Positions 20,766 through 29,632 of a DNA stretch of 35,417 bases are shown piece after piece (the first letter of the stretch is position 1; each line of letters starts with the position of its first letter). The position numbers were made by a program, and so were the translations under genes. The stretch comes from Podochytrium sp. JEL0797 (Eukaryota > Chytridiomycota > Chytridiomycetes > Chytridiales > Chytriomycetaceae). The notes beneath the pieces were generated by a model, which was not told the origin of the DNA, searched no databases, and was given only the letters and a program-made list of their open reading frames with translations. The stretch covers positions 1 to 35,417 of the forward strand of contig JADGJG010000161.1 of the NCBI GenBank assembly GCA_027596195.1, written 5' to 3'.

Positions 20766-21720
20766 AAAACATTGAAGAGGGAAAAGAAATGCCTTTCCTC
20801 TCCAAAAAATGCGCGTGAGATTCGAGCCTTGCACTACAACTTCCGTTCCACCGCCCAGGGGAGAAAGAAAGAAATTGCTCTCTTCATCCGATGCTTCTCC
20901 ACGAACCTCCCACACATTTCCATTCATGGCAGATTCGGCGCCCTTGAACCCATGAACGCGAACCAAGTCAAACTCGACAAAGTCCAGTGGACCGCGACAC
21001 ATGGACTTGTGGCCCGCCTTCCATTCAGAGCGTTGACATTCGACCGAGCAGTAGAAGTGGCTCTGGCATTTTCTGCATTTCTTGAGCATGTCTGCGGCCT
21101 TCTCGCTGGGCAAACCGTACGCATCGCACGCGTATCCTGGCGAGCGGTTGCGTCGCTCCCATAAACTGGTGAATACTTGAGCGACTGTACAATCCTTTGA
21201 GAGCAGCAGAGCGCTTGCACTTCACTCGTGCTGTCTGCGCGCCTCAAGTTTTCCAAACTCACTGTTGATATGAATTCGAGAATCTCTCCAACCGTGCAAG
21301 TTTCGTTTCCGACGTATCTGATGATCATTGTTGTTTCGCTTTCCTCGAACGTGGCCTTGCGACACAACCAAACATCTTTACGCAACTTTTTGGCATTGCC
21401 TTCTTTGTCTCCGTGTTTGAAGCACACAGAGGCTCCAATAAACGCGGCCAGTGCGCGATGATGAGCGGGCACCTTCGTGTTACTTTACCAGTTTGTAGGA
21501 ATTATCGCACTCGTGACCCTCCATTATTGGATACTCCGCAAAGGCATTCAAGGCATGCCACGAGGCGGAATGGTGGGTGGAGAGCTGCGTGTAGACTGAT
21601 TTCTGGGCGTCGAGGCTCTCGCGATAGTTTCCTTATCGGGCAGCTCGTTGCCGGGTTTGGTTGTATCCGGGAGTGGGTGGTTTTGTCGCATTGAATTGGT
21701 AGTAGGAGGGGAAATATTAC
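20766..21720 (-). pseudogene. MYND zinc-finger protein, broken copy 2
   Basis: Paralogue of the 7.2-8.3 kb gene. The head at about 21630-21520 reads NYRESLDAQKSVYTQLSTHH (compare FREGLDAVRKTYTMLS in copy 1), with an in-frame TAA just before it. A probable intron starts after CDNSYKL. AAFIGASVCFKHGDKEGNAK and GEILEFISTVSLENLRRADS follow. Near 21205 the frame slips to LLLSKDCTVAQVFTSLWERR, leading to the finger. The finger keeps KKCRKC, FYCSVEC and GHKSMC, but the first pair reads CDAY: the second Cys is Tyr (TAC, 21117-21119), removing a zinc ligand. The conserved post-finger segment (VEFDLVRVHG, MNGNVWEVRG, LSPLGGG) is present, but the C-terminus is replaced at about 20760 by LRR copy P5. Confidence 0.7.
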
Positions 21721-22164
21721 AACTTTAACCCGCCCATTTAAGTACAGCGCGTGAATAAAATAAAAATTTCACATGACTGAACAAGTACCCAGTGCGACTA
21801 AGGTAACTATAGCGTCTCGCGATTCCCCCGTTCGAGATTGTGGCGTACTCACTTGAAACTTGTGCAATGCAGCAGCAACACACGTCCCCACAATGAACGC
21901 GCATTCCTCATACGAACTCCATTCAGAAGTACTACCCAAGGAATTTGAAGTCCCCTCTTTTCCTTCTCCGAAACGCCCGCCACTGCACCTCCTGCATCGG
22001 TGGAAATCTCCAACGCAGCTACTTAGGACCAGGATGGGGTAAATCGCTGGAGGATTGGATTAAATCGTTTTGGGTTTCAAAGAATCGCAAAACAACGCGA
22101 GTCTCGGCGCTCGGGCATCAATGCAAAGCAAGCATTTATTGATAAATCATTGATATATCATCTC
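21721..22164. other. Intergenic with a possible orphan exon
   Basis: On the minus strand about 22010-21854 stays open (GKEGTSNSLGSTSEWSSYEE, then CAFIVGTCVAAALHKFQ) and ends at a good donor, GTGAGTAC. No partner exon or start was found and the sequence is not recognised. The right edge carries the 3' end of LRR copy P6, including CAATAAA on the minus strand. Confidence 0.3.
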
Positions 22165-23189
22165 ATTCCAACTCGTTCTCGTCATCAGAGTTACCGCCGT
22201 CTTCCGAAAAATACCCGTCTTCCGATTCCTCAAGCATCAGCCCCTCTCGCAACACACCACGGCGAAAAGCAACCAAACATGAGACTCCAGGACACCCGCG
22301 CACATCCAATATAACCAAGCACTCCATTCCACAGTAAGTGCAAGTTCGCGATTCTGCCGAGCTCAGGTGGAATCTGGCCCGACAGGTTGCAGCTTCCAAG
22401 GTGCAAGAATCTTAGCAGAGCGAGATTCCCAAGCTCCCGAGGAATTTCACCCGCCACCTCTTCGTTTCTGGCGACGGACAGGCTAATCAAACTCGCGAGA
22501 GCTCCCCATTCGCGCGGAATAGGCCCTGAAAATGCATTATGGTCCAGATACATCCCTTCAAGTTTACTGAGACTGCCAAGAGATGATGGCAACGCGCCCG
22601 ACAGTTTGTTCTCGTACAACTTCAGGTCAGTAAGGTTCGAGAGTTCACCACGACAGTTGATTGTTTTGCAAAGACAACACCGTCAACAGTTTGAGATCAG
22701 AAATAATGGAAGGAATGTGGCCTTCGAGATGGTTGCCGTTCAATTTCAACACTTGAAGGGACTTCAGGTTTCCAATTTCGACAGGAATTGATCCATGAAG
22801 ATTGCATTCCACGAGTGCCAAAACGACCAGATGCTTCATTTCGATGACCAGAATTGACAGCTGTAGGGCTGGAGGATGCGCGACTTCAACGAAACGGTCC
22901 CCATCTTCCGCGATTCCCCGACGGATTGTCTTGATATGCTTCCATTGGTTGCAAAAGTACGAGGTCTGGTAAGAAGGAGGGGAGTTGTGCAGAAACGTGA
23001 GGTCGTGTTCGGGAAAAGGCACAATGCGAATGAGAGAGTCGAAATACAGTCGCGGAACGAGCGAGAGAGGCCTTGAAGCATCCAGACTTGCTGGGGGTGG
23101 ATCCAGGAAAGTATCAAACGAGCAACCTCGGAGGGAAGATCACCGAAGCGAGTGTACAACGGCTGCAGAAGAGAGGTTGGCGTGTCCAT
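22165..23189 (-). pseudogene. F-box/LRR family copy P6, frame-broken
   Basis: The start at 23189 (MDTPTSLLQP) matches the P7 start context. Because the coiled coil is deleted, the F-box-like region follows at once: YTRFGDLPSEVARLILSWIH, PQQVWMLQGLSRSFRDCIS. The frame slips near 23015 to PEHDLTFLHNSPPSYQTSYF, QWKHIKTIRRGIAEDG, LVVLALVECNLHGSIPVEIG and LTVLSLQNNQLSW-stop. Another slip (about 22645) resumes at GELSNLTDLKLYENKLSGAL, HNAFSGPIPREWG, VAGEIPRELGNLALLRFLHL and CNLSGQIPPELGRIANL. A deletion near 22320 removes one repeat, and ILDVRGCPGVSCLVAF plus an acidic tail (ESEDGYFSEDGGNSDDENEL) end the copy. An 18-nt A-run lies upstream of the start, and NOL8 begins 34 bp away on the opposite strand. 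Confidence 0.85.
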
Positions 23190-23223
23190 GCGATGGAGAT
23201 ATTTTTTTTTTTTTTTTTGCAAG

Positions 23224-25316
23224 ATGACTTCGACGCGGCTCTTTGTTGGGTTTTCCAGCGCCACACTTCCCGTGGTTTCGAGCGATGTTTCTTCCCTCTT
23301 TGACAAGATGGGATCCTTTGTCTCTGCCGCAGAGGTGTCATTCCACGACCTCAAAAAGTGCGCCCATGTCTCAGTCGAAGGCGACAAGGAACAAGTCGAG
23401 AAATGTATACTAGATTGATAGTGTTAACTAGAAGATACTCACACCTTCAACCCAGGCATCAAAGTATACAACAACACAAAATGGAAGGGCGGAACATTGA
23501 CCGTCGAACTCGCAAAACCAGACTACAAACAACGTCTCGCAAAAGAAATCCAACTCAACAACACCTCCTCGAATGATTCCCATGTTCCTACCACTCTTGA
23601 TCATGATCACACCCTCACTTCCTCATCCGAATCCGATTCCGCTGTCGCCGACGCTGTTCCCTCCCTCTCCAAAAAGCAAGCGAGACGCATGAAACGACTC
23701 GTGCGCTCAAAGCAAGTCATTGAAGACAAGAAGATCAATGTTCCTGTGACGGAGTTGAATTGGAAGGAGAGGAAGGATTCCGGGTGGAAGTTGATGAAAG
23801 TTTCGAAACGGCCCGTGTTGGTTGTCAAGACGAGAATGAGTGTGCATGCCAAGAAGGTATATGTGATGTATCTATCTCCCACGCAAAAGCATTTCGTCTA
23901 ACCCTCCTTCTTTCTCCCTGCCCCCCTCAGATGACCAAAATCGATCCCACCAAACACTTCAACAAACTCCAAAAACTCTACCCGCGTCTCACAATCCGTG
24001 ACCCCTCCGTCACGAAACTCGAATGGCCCGGCATCCCACACAACCCCAAGCGACCCACCCCGCCGAAACCCGTTGCACCCACTGCACCTGCACCTTCCTC
24101 ATGGACCAAATCGGATATCTTCCCCGCGCGTACACCCCACCGCAAATGGGTGCCTGCTTTTTTGATGTCGGATGATGAGTCTGGAGATGAGGGTGGGAAC
24201 GCGAGCGACACGAATCACGATCGTGAAGATGACTTGAAGCCAGAAGAACTTGTTGTGGACGAAGATTTGGCACCCGAGCGGGAGTTTAGTATGAATATCT
24301 TGAAAGAAATGCTTGGGATGGTGACAGTGAATGAGGAAACGCGCGCGTTGCATGCGCCGGTTTTGTGGAAGGAGACTGTGCGGTTTGATCCGGATGCGGT
24401 TGGGGCGGAGATGTTGTTGAGGGATGAGGATGAGGTTTATGAGGATTTGGAGGAGGGAGAGGGTGTGGTGGGTGGGGAGGAGATGCAAGTGGCGGATTTG
24501 AACGTGGGTGACATAGGCGATGCGATCGCGGACACGGACGCGAGCGCGAACGCTGACATGGACGCGATGGAAGACATCCCCTCCGGAATCGTGGATTCAA
24601 CCGTCCAAGGTGGATCCTACGTCGTCAACACGAACCTGCGTAGCCTCGTTTTCGGAGAAGACGACGACAAACCAAGTGGTGGAATGTTTTCGTGGCTCGG
24701 TGGTAGTGGTGGGGACGACATGCAGCAGCAGGAGGAGGGTGTGTCGGGTCCCGGAATGCTTGGAGACTCGATTCGTGAACGCGTGGGAGGGGTTATCAAG
24801 TCGAGTGAAAAGTTTAGTCTCGTGAGCGCGTTGGGGATCCAGGGTGATTCGGAGATGGATGCGGCGGGAGCGACTCTGGTTTGTTACTTTCCTTGGATTC
24901 GCACGGGGTTCGGCTGATCTTGTTTTGCGGGAATATTGTAGACAACACCGGGAGATTACTCCACCTCCTCTGTTACCACAACCACCACCGCGATGGAATC
25001 CCCAGTCGTCAACTTTGGATCCACCTCCCTCTTCTTTTTCCATTTCGAACACCCCGAAATCGCCCCCCGCACGCTGTTTGTCAATGACGAGGTGTTTATG
25101 CGACATGATTCCATGTAAGCGATTGTGCCAATTCGTGGGAGCGTGTGATTCCGTGCAACGTATTGATGTTGCGCGTTTTTTTGTAGGGAGAGAATCACGC
25201 AGGAATGGGAAGACAACCGCACGCAAGTGACGCTCGATTTCAAAAAGAAGCATCGGTCGGCCACGAGAAGGAGGACACGCATGGTGCGTGCGCCAACGCA
25301 AAAGTCGTTGGGTTGA
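23224..25316 (+). CDS. NOL8: NOL8-like nucleolar RRM protein
   Basis: Predicted nucleolar RNA-binding protein of pre-rRNA/60S maturation. Exons 23224-23404, 23456-23856, 23931-24878, 24942-25114 and 25187-25316 are all phase-consistent and give 610 aa. An N-terminal RRM opens TRLFVGFSSATLP and ends with the family motif KCIKVYNNTKWKGGTLTVEL + AKPDYKQRLAKE, created across intron 1. A Lys/Arg-rich segment follows (KKQARRMKRLVRSKQ, LNWKERKDSGWKLM). Exon 3 carries an aromatic/basic motif (FNKLQKLYPRLTIRDPSV) and long acidic stretches. The C-terminal NOL8 block is SLFFFHFEHPEI...LFVNDEVFMRHDSMERITQ followed by WEDNRTQVTLDFKKKHRSAT and a basic end. The RRM linkage motif and C-terminal block together make the call good. 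The start lies just after an 18-T run and shares a very short spacer with P6. Confidence 0.85.
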
Positions 25317-25706
25317 AGAAAATAAAGAAAAACGGTTTGAAACGAGAAGGGGGGGAAGTCTATTGAACTTAAACAGTGTGAGCTGGGATTTGATTGCAAA
25401 TGGTGCTGCGTCTCATGGGGGGATTCCGTGGTTGATTTGATGTGATAGGGAATCGCGGTGGCAGGCCTCGCGAGTTGTTGAGTCATTGGTGGCGCGATTA
25501 CCGATTTTTTTTCCCCATAAATCTTTCTTTTCCGTTTTACTGTCCCTAAATGAGAAAAGACACGTGAAACGCATTTTTTTGTTTTGAAATTCAGTTTCAA
25601 CGAACCACGTTTCCAAATTAATCAAATCAAAACGGAATTTTCGTATTCCTCATTTTCCAACCAACCAAAAAAACTTCGTAGAATCCCCCTTAGACCTCCT
25701 AGAAAA
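25317..25706. other. Intergenic, 3' of NOL8-like gene and 5' of repeat protein
   Basis: Contains AATAAAGAAAA shortly after the NOL8-like stop (about 25320), consistent with polyadenylation, and an AT-rich leader before 25707. No coding signal recognised. Confidence 0.45.
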
Positions 25707-27520
25707 ATGAAGTTCACCTCCCTCCTCTCCCTCGCAACGGGGGCAGCTCTCGCCGCACCAGCCTACTACGCCGTCGAAACCCCACCGTCCACACCCATCA
25801 CCCCTTCAAGCCCGTCGTTTGCGAATTCTGTGGCTGCTGCTGTCTCGAGTGTCGGTATTCCAGCTATTCCTACCTGCTCTTCCAACGCGGTGGCTGTTAC
25901 TATGAACACACCGGCTGCTTATGCGGCGCCGACTCCAGCTGCGCTGGTCAGGGTTGCGGCTGCTACGAGTGGGAATGTTGCGCCTACACCTGCGGGGATG
26001 AATCAAGTTGTCACGAGTGGAACACCCATGGCGTATGTGGCTCCAACACCGGTTGGAGTAAGTCAAGTGGCGGCGGCTACTGTAGGTAAAACAATTTTCA
26101 TGATCCATTCCGAAGGGTATACTCACTTTTTGCGTAACTTTGGATAGCCACCCCACCCGTCTACGCCGCCCCCACCCCAGCTGCCACCAACAAAATCGCA
26201 GCCGCTACCATTGCAACTCCCTTGGCCTACGTCGCTCCAACCCCAGCTGCCACCAACAAAATCGCTGCCGTCACCGTTGCAACTCCCTTAGCCTACGTTG
26301 CTCCCACCCCAGCAACCACCAACAAAATTGCAGCTGCTATAATTGCAACTCCCTTAGCCTACGTCGCTCCAACCCCAGCTGCCACCAACAAAATCGCCGC
26401 CGCAACCGTTGCAACCCCCCAGGCTTACGCCGCTCCAACCCCATACAACTCCATCGCCGCCGCAGTCGCGACCCCCAAGAAAAAGTGTTCCGCCAAACGC
26501 ACTCCAGTCGTTACACCTCCCGTTCAAGTCAACTCCGTCGCTGCAGCCGTTGTGAGTCCCACAGCTACAGGGTATGTGGCTCCCACCCCGGCTGCGACTG
26601 TGAAACTCGCTGCAGCTACTTCAGGTACACCATTGGCGTATGTCGCGCCTACTCCGGCTGGGACGGCGAAAGTCGCGGCTGCTACCAGTGGTGCTGCGAT
26701 CGCGTATGTGGTTCCAACGCCGGTGAACGCAGTGGCGGCTGCGGTGGTTGTTCCACCTTTGCCAAGTTGTAGCGGTCAAGCGGTTGCGGCTGCTGTTGTT
26801 GTGACCACCCCTGCTGCGCAAGGGTACGTTGCGCCACCACCCGCGGTGACAGCTGCACCAGTGCAATTGAACGCTATGACGGCGGTTCCAGCTGCGTCTG
26901 TTGTCTTTCCGGGAGCGAGTGTTCCGAGTGGGTATGTGAACGCTCCACCGGTTGGTCCTGTTCTCACTGCGAGTGTTGCCGTGGCGAGTAGTTCTGCGGT
27001 TGGGAGTGCTTCCATGATCTCGGGTTACGCTGCTGCTGCTACCACTGCCGTGGTGGCTTCTTCAAGCGGGGTTGCTACAAGTGCTGCCGCAACCACGGAT
27101 GGAGCAAGTGAAACCACCGCAACTGGATCTACCTCCATCGCTCCCACGGCCGTTGCCACCACACAGCAACCCGCCACCGCCGTTCCAGTCTCGTCCACCG
27201 GCGCTGTTGCGCCACCCGTACCCACCTCCACCGCCGCACCCGCGCCACCACTCCCTTCCACAATCCCCCCTGCTCCAGTCGTTCCACCCGTAGTCCCACC
27301 CCCAGCACCAATCATTGCACCCGTGGTCGTCCCAGTCGTCCCACCCCCCGCACCAATCATTGCACCCGTGGTCGTCCCAGTCGTCCCACCCCCCGCACCG
27401 GTGGTTGAACCCCCCGTCGTGCCACCTACCCCTCCGACTCCCCCCGCACCCGTGGTGGTCCCACCCCCAGCACCAATTGGCGCTGTGATTTTGAAAAGGT
27501 TGGGGTTGAGGAGGCTTTGA
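25707..27520 (+). CDS. Secreted Ala/Pro/Val-rich tandem-repeat protein
   Basis: 583 aa from exons 25707-26085 and 26148-27520, joined in phase 1 across a 62-nt intron. A signal peptide (MKFTSLLSLATGAALAAPA) precedes an almost entirely low-complexity chain. The core repeat is 22 residues: ATPLAYVAPTPAATNKIAA plus three. It is repeated at the DNA level every 66 nt from 26148, with looser YVAPTPA-type repeats before and after. A middle segment has CSAKRTPVV and a few Cys, then Ala/Ser/Thr-rich sequence suited to O-glycosylation. The C-terminus is Pro/Val-rich with a perfect 15-residue repeat, and ends basic (ILKRLGLRRL). No GPI-like hydrophobic tail is seen. A cell-wall or extracellular-matrix role is inferred from composition only. 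Family not recognised. Confidence 0.8.
26148..26453 (+). repeat. 66-bp tandem repeat inside the secreted repeat protein
   Basis: Unit starts recur at 26213, 26279, 26345 and 26411 (GCAACTCCCTTGGCCTACGT-like), with a partial unit beginning at 26148. The period is 22 codons, so unit gain or loss keeps frame. Confidence 0.9.
27305..27394 (+). repeat. Perfect 45-bp tandem duplication in the repeat protein
   Basis: Two identical 45-nt units begin at 27305 and 27350, with a third diverged start at 27395. Each encodes a 15-residue Pro/Val unit (APIIAPVVVPVVPPP). Identity at the DNA level indicates recent expansion. Confidence 0.95.
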
Positions 27521-27952
27521 AAAAATGTGATTAGTTCGTTTATATATCTTTTTTGAAGAATTGAAAGTAAAAATAAAATATAGAAATTATACTTTGCGCA
27601 GGATTCGTTTTTGTATAATGGGGGGGAAAAATTGTTGAGTTTCGAGAGCGCATGTTGCGTGAGGGTCCGATGCCCGGCCCAAACTCGGGGAAAAATATGA
27701 GCGTTTGAGACCCGATTCAATGCTGCCCCCCCACAAGCGAGGATTGAGTGCTTCGATTCACAGCACAAATTCAACATCCGGTCGGGGTTGTGTTTCATGC
27801 GACCGTTGTCACAATTTAGAATGCAATTTAGAGGACAACGGAAATGTTGATTCCCAAATTTCCCACACATGTCTCTCTTCCAACCCAACGATATCAACTA
27901 TCTCTCTATCACCAACCATTCGAAAACCTGCCCCCAAACAAATCATCCTCGC
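27521..27952. other. Intergenic before LRR copy P7
   Basis: AT-rich 3' flank of the repeat gene with AATAAAATATAG near 27573, then about 350 bp without a recognised gene leading to the P7 start. Confidence 0.4.
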
Positions 27953-29120
27953 ATGGACCCGCCAACCCCTCCTCCGCAGCCATCGAACGCCGACATCTTT
28001 GCCCCCCTCTCTCAGATTTCAGAATCATTCGAAACTCGCTGCCAACAAGTCGCAACTCGCTGCCAACCAGCAAGCAGAGGATCGAAGTGCAGGCCAATGC
28101 ATTTGTCGCCCTCGACTCTTCATTGTCCCAACACTCGCATCAGACATCCCTCAACCACCGCCAACTCTCTCTCCAACTCGTCCATGTGCAAAACCCGACC
28201 AAGAAGTTCTATACTCACTTCAGTGACATTCCGTACTCTCTCACTTCATACCAGACCTCATACTTCCGAAGTCAATGGAAGCACTTCAAGACAGTTCGTT
28301 GGGGAATCGCGGAAGACGGGCGTAAACCCAAATATCTTCCACACCCTCCCACCATGCAACTACCGATTCTTGTCGTCGAAATGAAGAATCTGGTCAGCTT
28401 GTACCTCGTCGGATGCAATCTTGGTAGGTAGATTCCCGTCGAAATTGGAAACTCAAGTCCCTTCAAGCTTTTTATACGGGTGACAACCGTCTCGAAGGGC
28501 CAATTCCTGCCTCCATTTCCGACCTCAAACAATTGAAGGAGTTGTCTTAGTATACTAACCGTCTGTCTGGTCCGATTCCCACCGAGTTGGGCGGCCTTTT
28601 CAATTTGACAAACCTCTGGCTCAATGACAAGTTTTCTGGCGCTTTGCCTGGTTCACTCGGTCGGCTAAACGAACTTGACCAGTTGTGTGTTGGCCGCAAC
28701 TCAGTCGCCGGGTCTATTCCTCCCGAATGGGGCGCTCTTGTAAGCTTGCAATCCTTAAACTCAGCGGAAACGTAGGCGTATCCGTTTCAATTCCTGCTGA
28801 ACTTGGAAATCTCTCCAGCATGCAACTGTTATATCTGGGTTGGCTGCAGTTTGTCTGGAGTGATTCCGCGTGAACTTGGTCAACTTGAGAGTTAGGAAGA
28901 ATTGGACTTGAGAGGGAGGATGTTGCTGGTTGTGGAGGTTCCTGCAGAATTGGTAGCCTTGGAGCATTTGGAGGTATTGGATGTGCGTGAGTGTCCTGAT
29001 ATCTCGTGCTCAGTAGAGTTTCGAGAAGGCGTGTTGTTGCAGGGACCAACCGAGGAATCAGAAGAGGAGGGGCATTCAGAAGATGGCAGTGACTCTGATG
29101 AAGAGAGTGATTTGGAATGA
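27953..29120 (+). pseudogene. F-box/LRR family copy P7, multiply broken
   Basis: The start (MDPPTPPPQPSNADIFAPLS) matches the heads of P5 and P6. A frame slip leads to QRIEVQANAFVALDSSLSQH, HSHQTSLNHRQLSLQL and NPTKKFYTHFSDIP. The F-box is then deleted and SYQTSYFRSQWKHFKTVRWG follows, with MQLPILVVEMKNLVSLYLVG and CNLGR-stop (about 28430). Further slips are followed by GGLFNLTNLWLNDKFSGALP, VAGSIPPEWGALVSLQ, LSGNVGVSVSIPAELGNLSS, and after a TAG near 28892 EELDLRGRMLLVVEVPAELV, LEVLDVRECPDISCSVEF and an acidic tail (SEDGSDSDEESDLE-stop). The sequence after the stop (AAACGGGATATCAATAAA) matches the 3' ends of P1, P3 and P6. A small duplication (RNSLPTS twice in one frame) lies near 28030-28075. 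Confidence 0.85.
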
Positions 29121-29309
29121 AACGGGATATCAATAAACGCGTTTGCTTTCTTTCTCAAGGGCCGCGTCACTTGCGATTTTAATATCATTCTGCCTGCCGA
29201 CTTCAGGTTTCTCAACCCACTCTGTTTGCCTCTATACAAACTACGATCTCAGACGCATCTCTTGCAATGCTTTTCACATATGCTGGCCGTTTGTTGGCAG
29301 CGGTGGGAT

Positions 29310-29400
29310 ATTTTAATTGGCATCTCGACACGCAAAGACCCTTCGACAGAACGGGCCTCAAGAAATGCAGAGAGGCGCTGAAGAAAGAGTCGGCATTTGG
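29310..29400 (-). pseudogene. Short relic of the bHLH domain coding sequence
   Basis: On the minus strand TTGAGGCC, then GTTCTGTCGAAGGGTCTTTG continuing CGTGTCGAGAT, matches the bHLH gene at about 29780-29715 with one mismatch over roughly 30 nt. A gap of about 16 nt lies after TTGAGGCC. The preceding GACTCT...TC also resembles the helix 1 codons. It lies about 240 bp beyond the gene's stop on the same strand, suggesting a decayed partial duplication. Confidence 0.5.
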
Positions 29401-29462
29401 ATATGGAACAATTCCTTGTTGTGTTATGGAAGGTTGAGTTATTTTAATTGACATTTGCACAT

Positions 29463-29487
29463 GGGGGGGTGATGGGAGGGTGGGGGG
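29463..29487 (+). other. G-quadruplex-like G-run cluster
   Basis: Four G-runs of 7, 3, 3 and 6 separated by TGAT, A and T. This fits the classical quadruplex pattern. It lies 3' of the bHLH gene (on its template side) and of LRR copy P7. Confidence 0.5.
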
Positions 29488-29632
29488 TGCCCAAGATCAA
29501 TCTAACACACACAAGCTGCGAAAAATGAGTATATTGTATTTTTTACCAAAAAAGAACAAGACAGGGGAATTCAGAACACAGAAAGATTGAGAGAAAATCC
29601 AGCAACAAAACATCTCTTCTCAACAACAAACT

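Larger units (their letters stand above)
29121..29632. other. Intergenic between LRR copy P7 and the bHLH gene
   Basis: Convergent 3' flanks. It holds the P7 polyadenylation-like CAATAAA, a small relic of the bHLH helix 2 region (about 29310-29400) and a G-rich quadruplex-like run (29463-29487). No gene recognised. Confidence 0.45.

Noticed and set aside
26148..26453. CRISPR-like regular repeats
   Set aside because: The repeats are in-frame 66-bp coding units without spacers, in a eukaryotic gene.
27025..27897. Minus-strand Gly/Thr-rich open frame opposite the repeat protein
   Set aside because: It mirrors the Pro/Val/Thr repeats on the other strand and lacks a signal peptide or domain.
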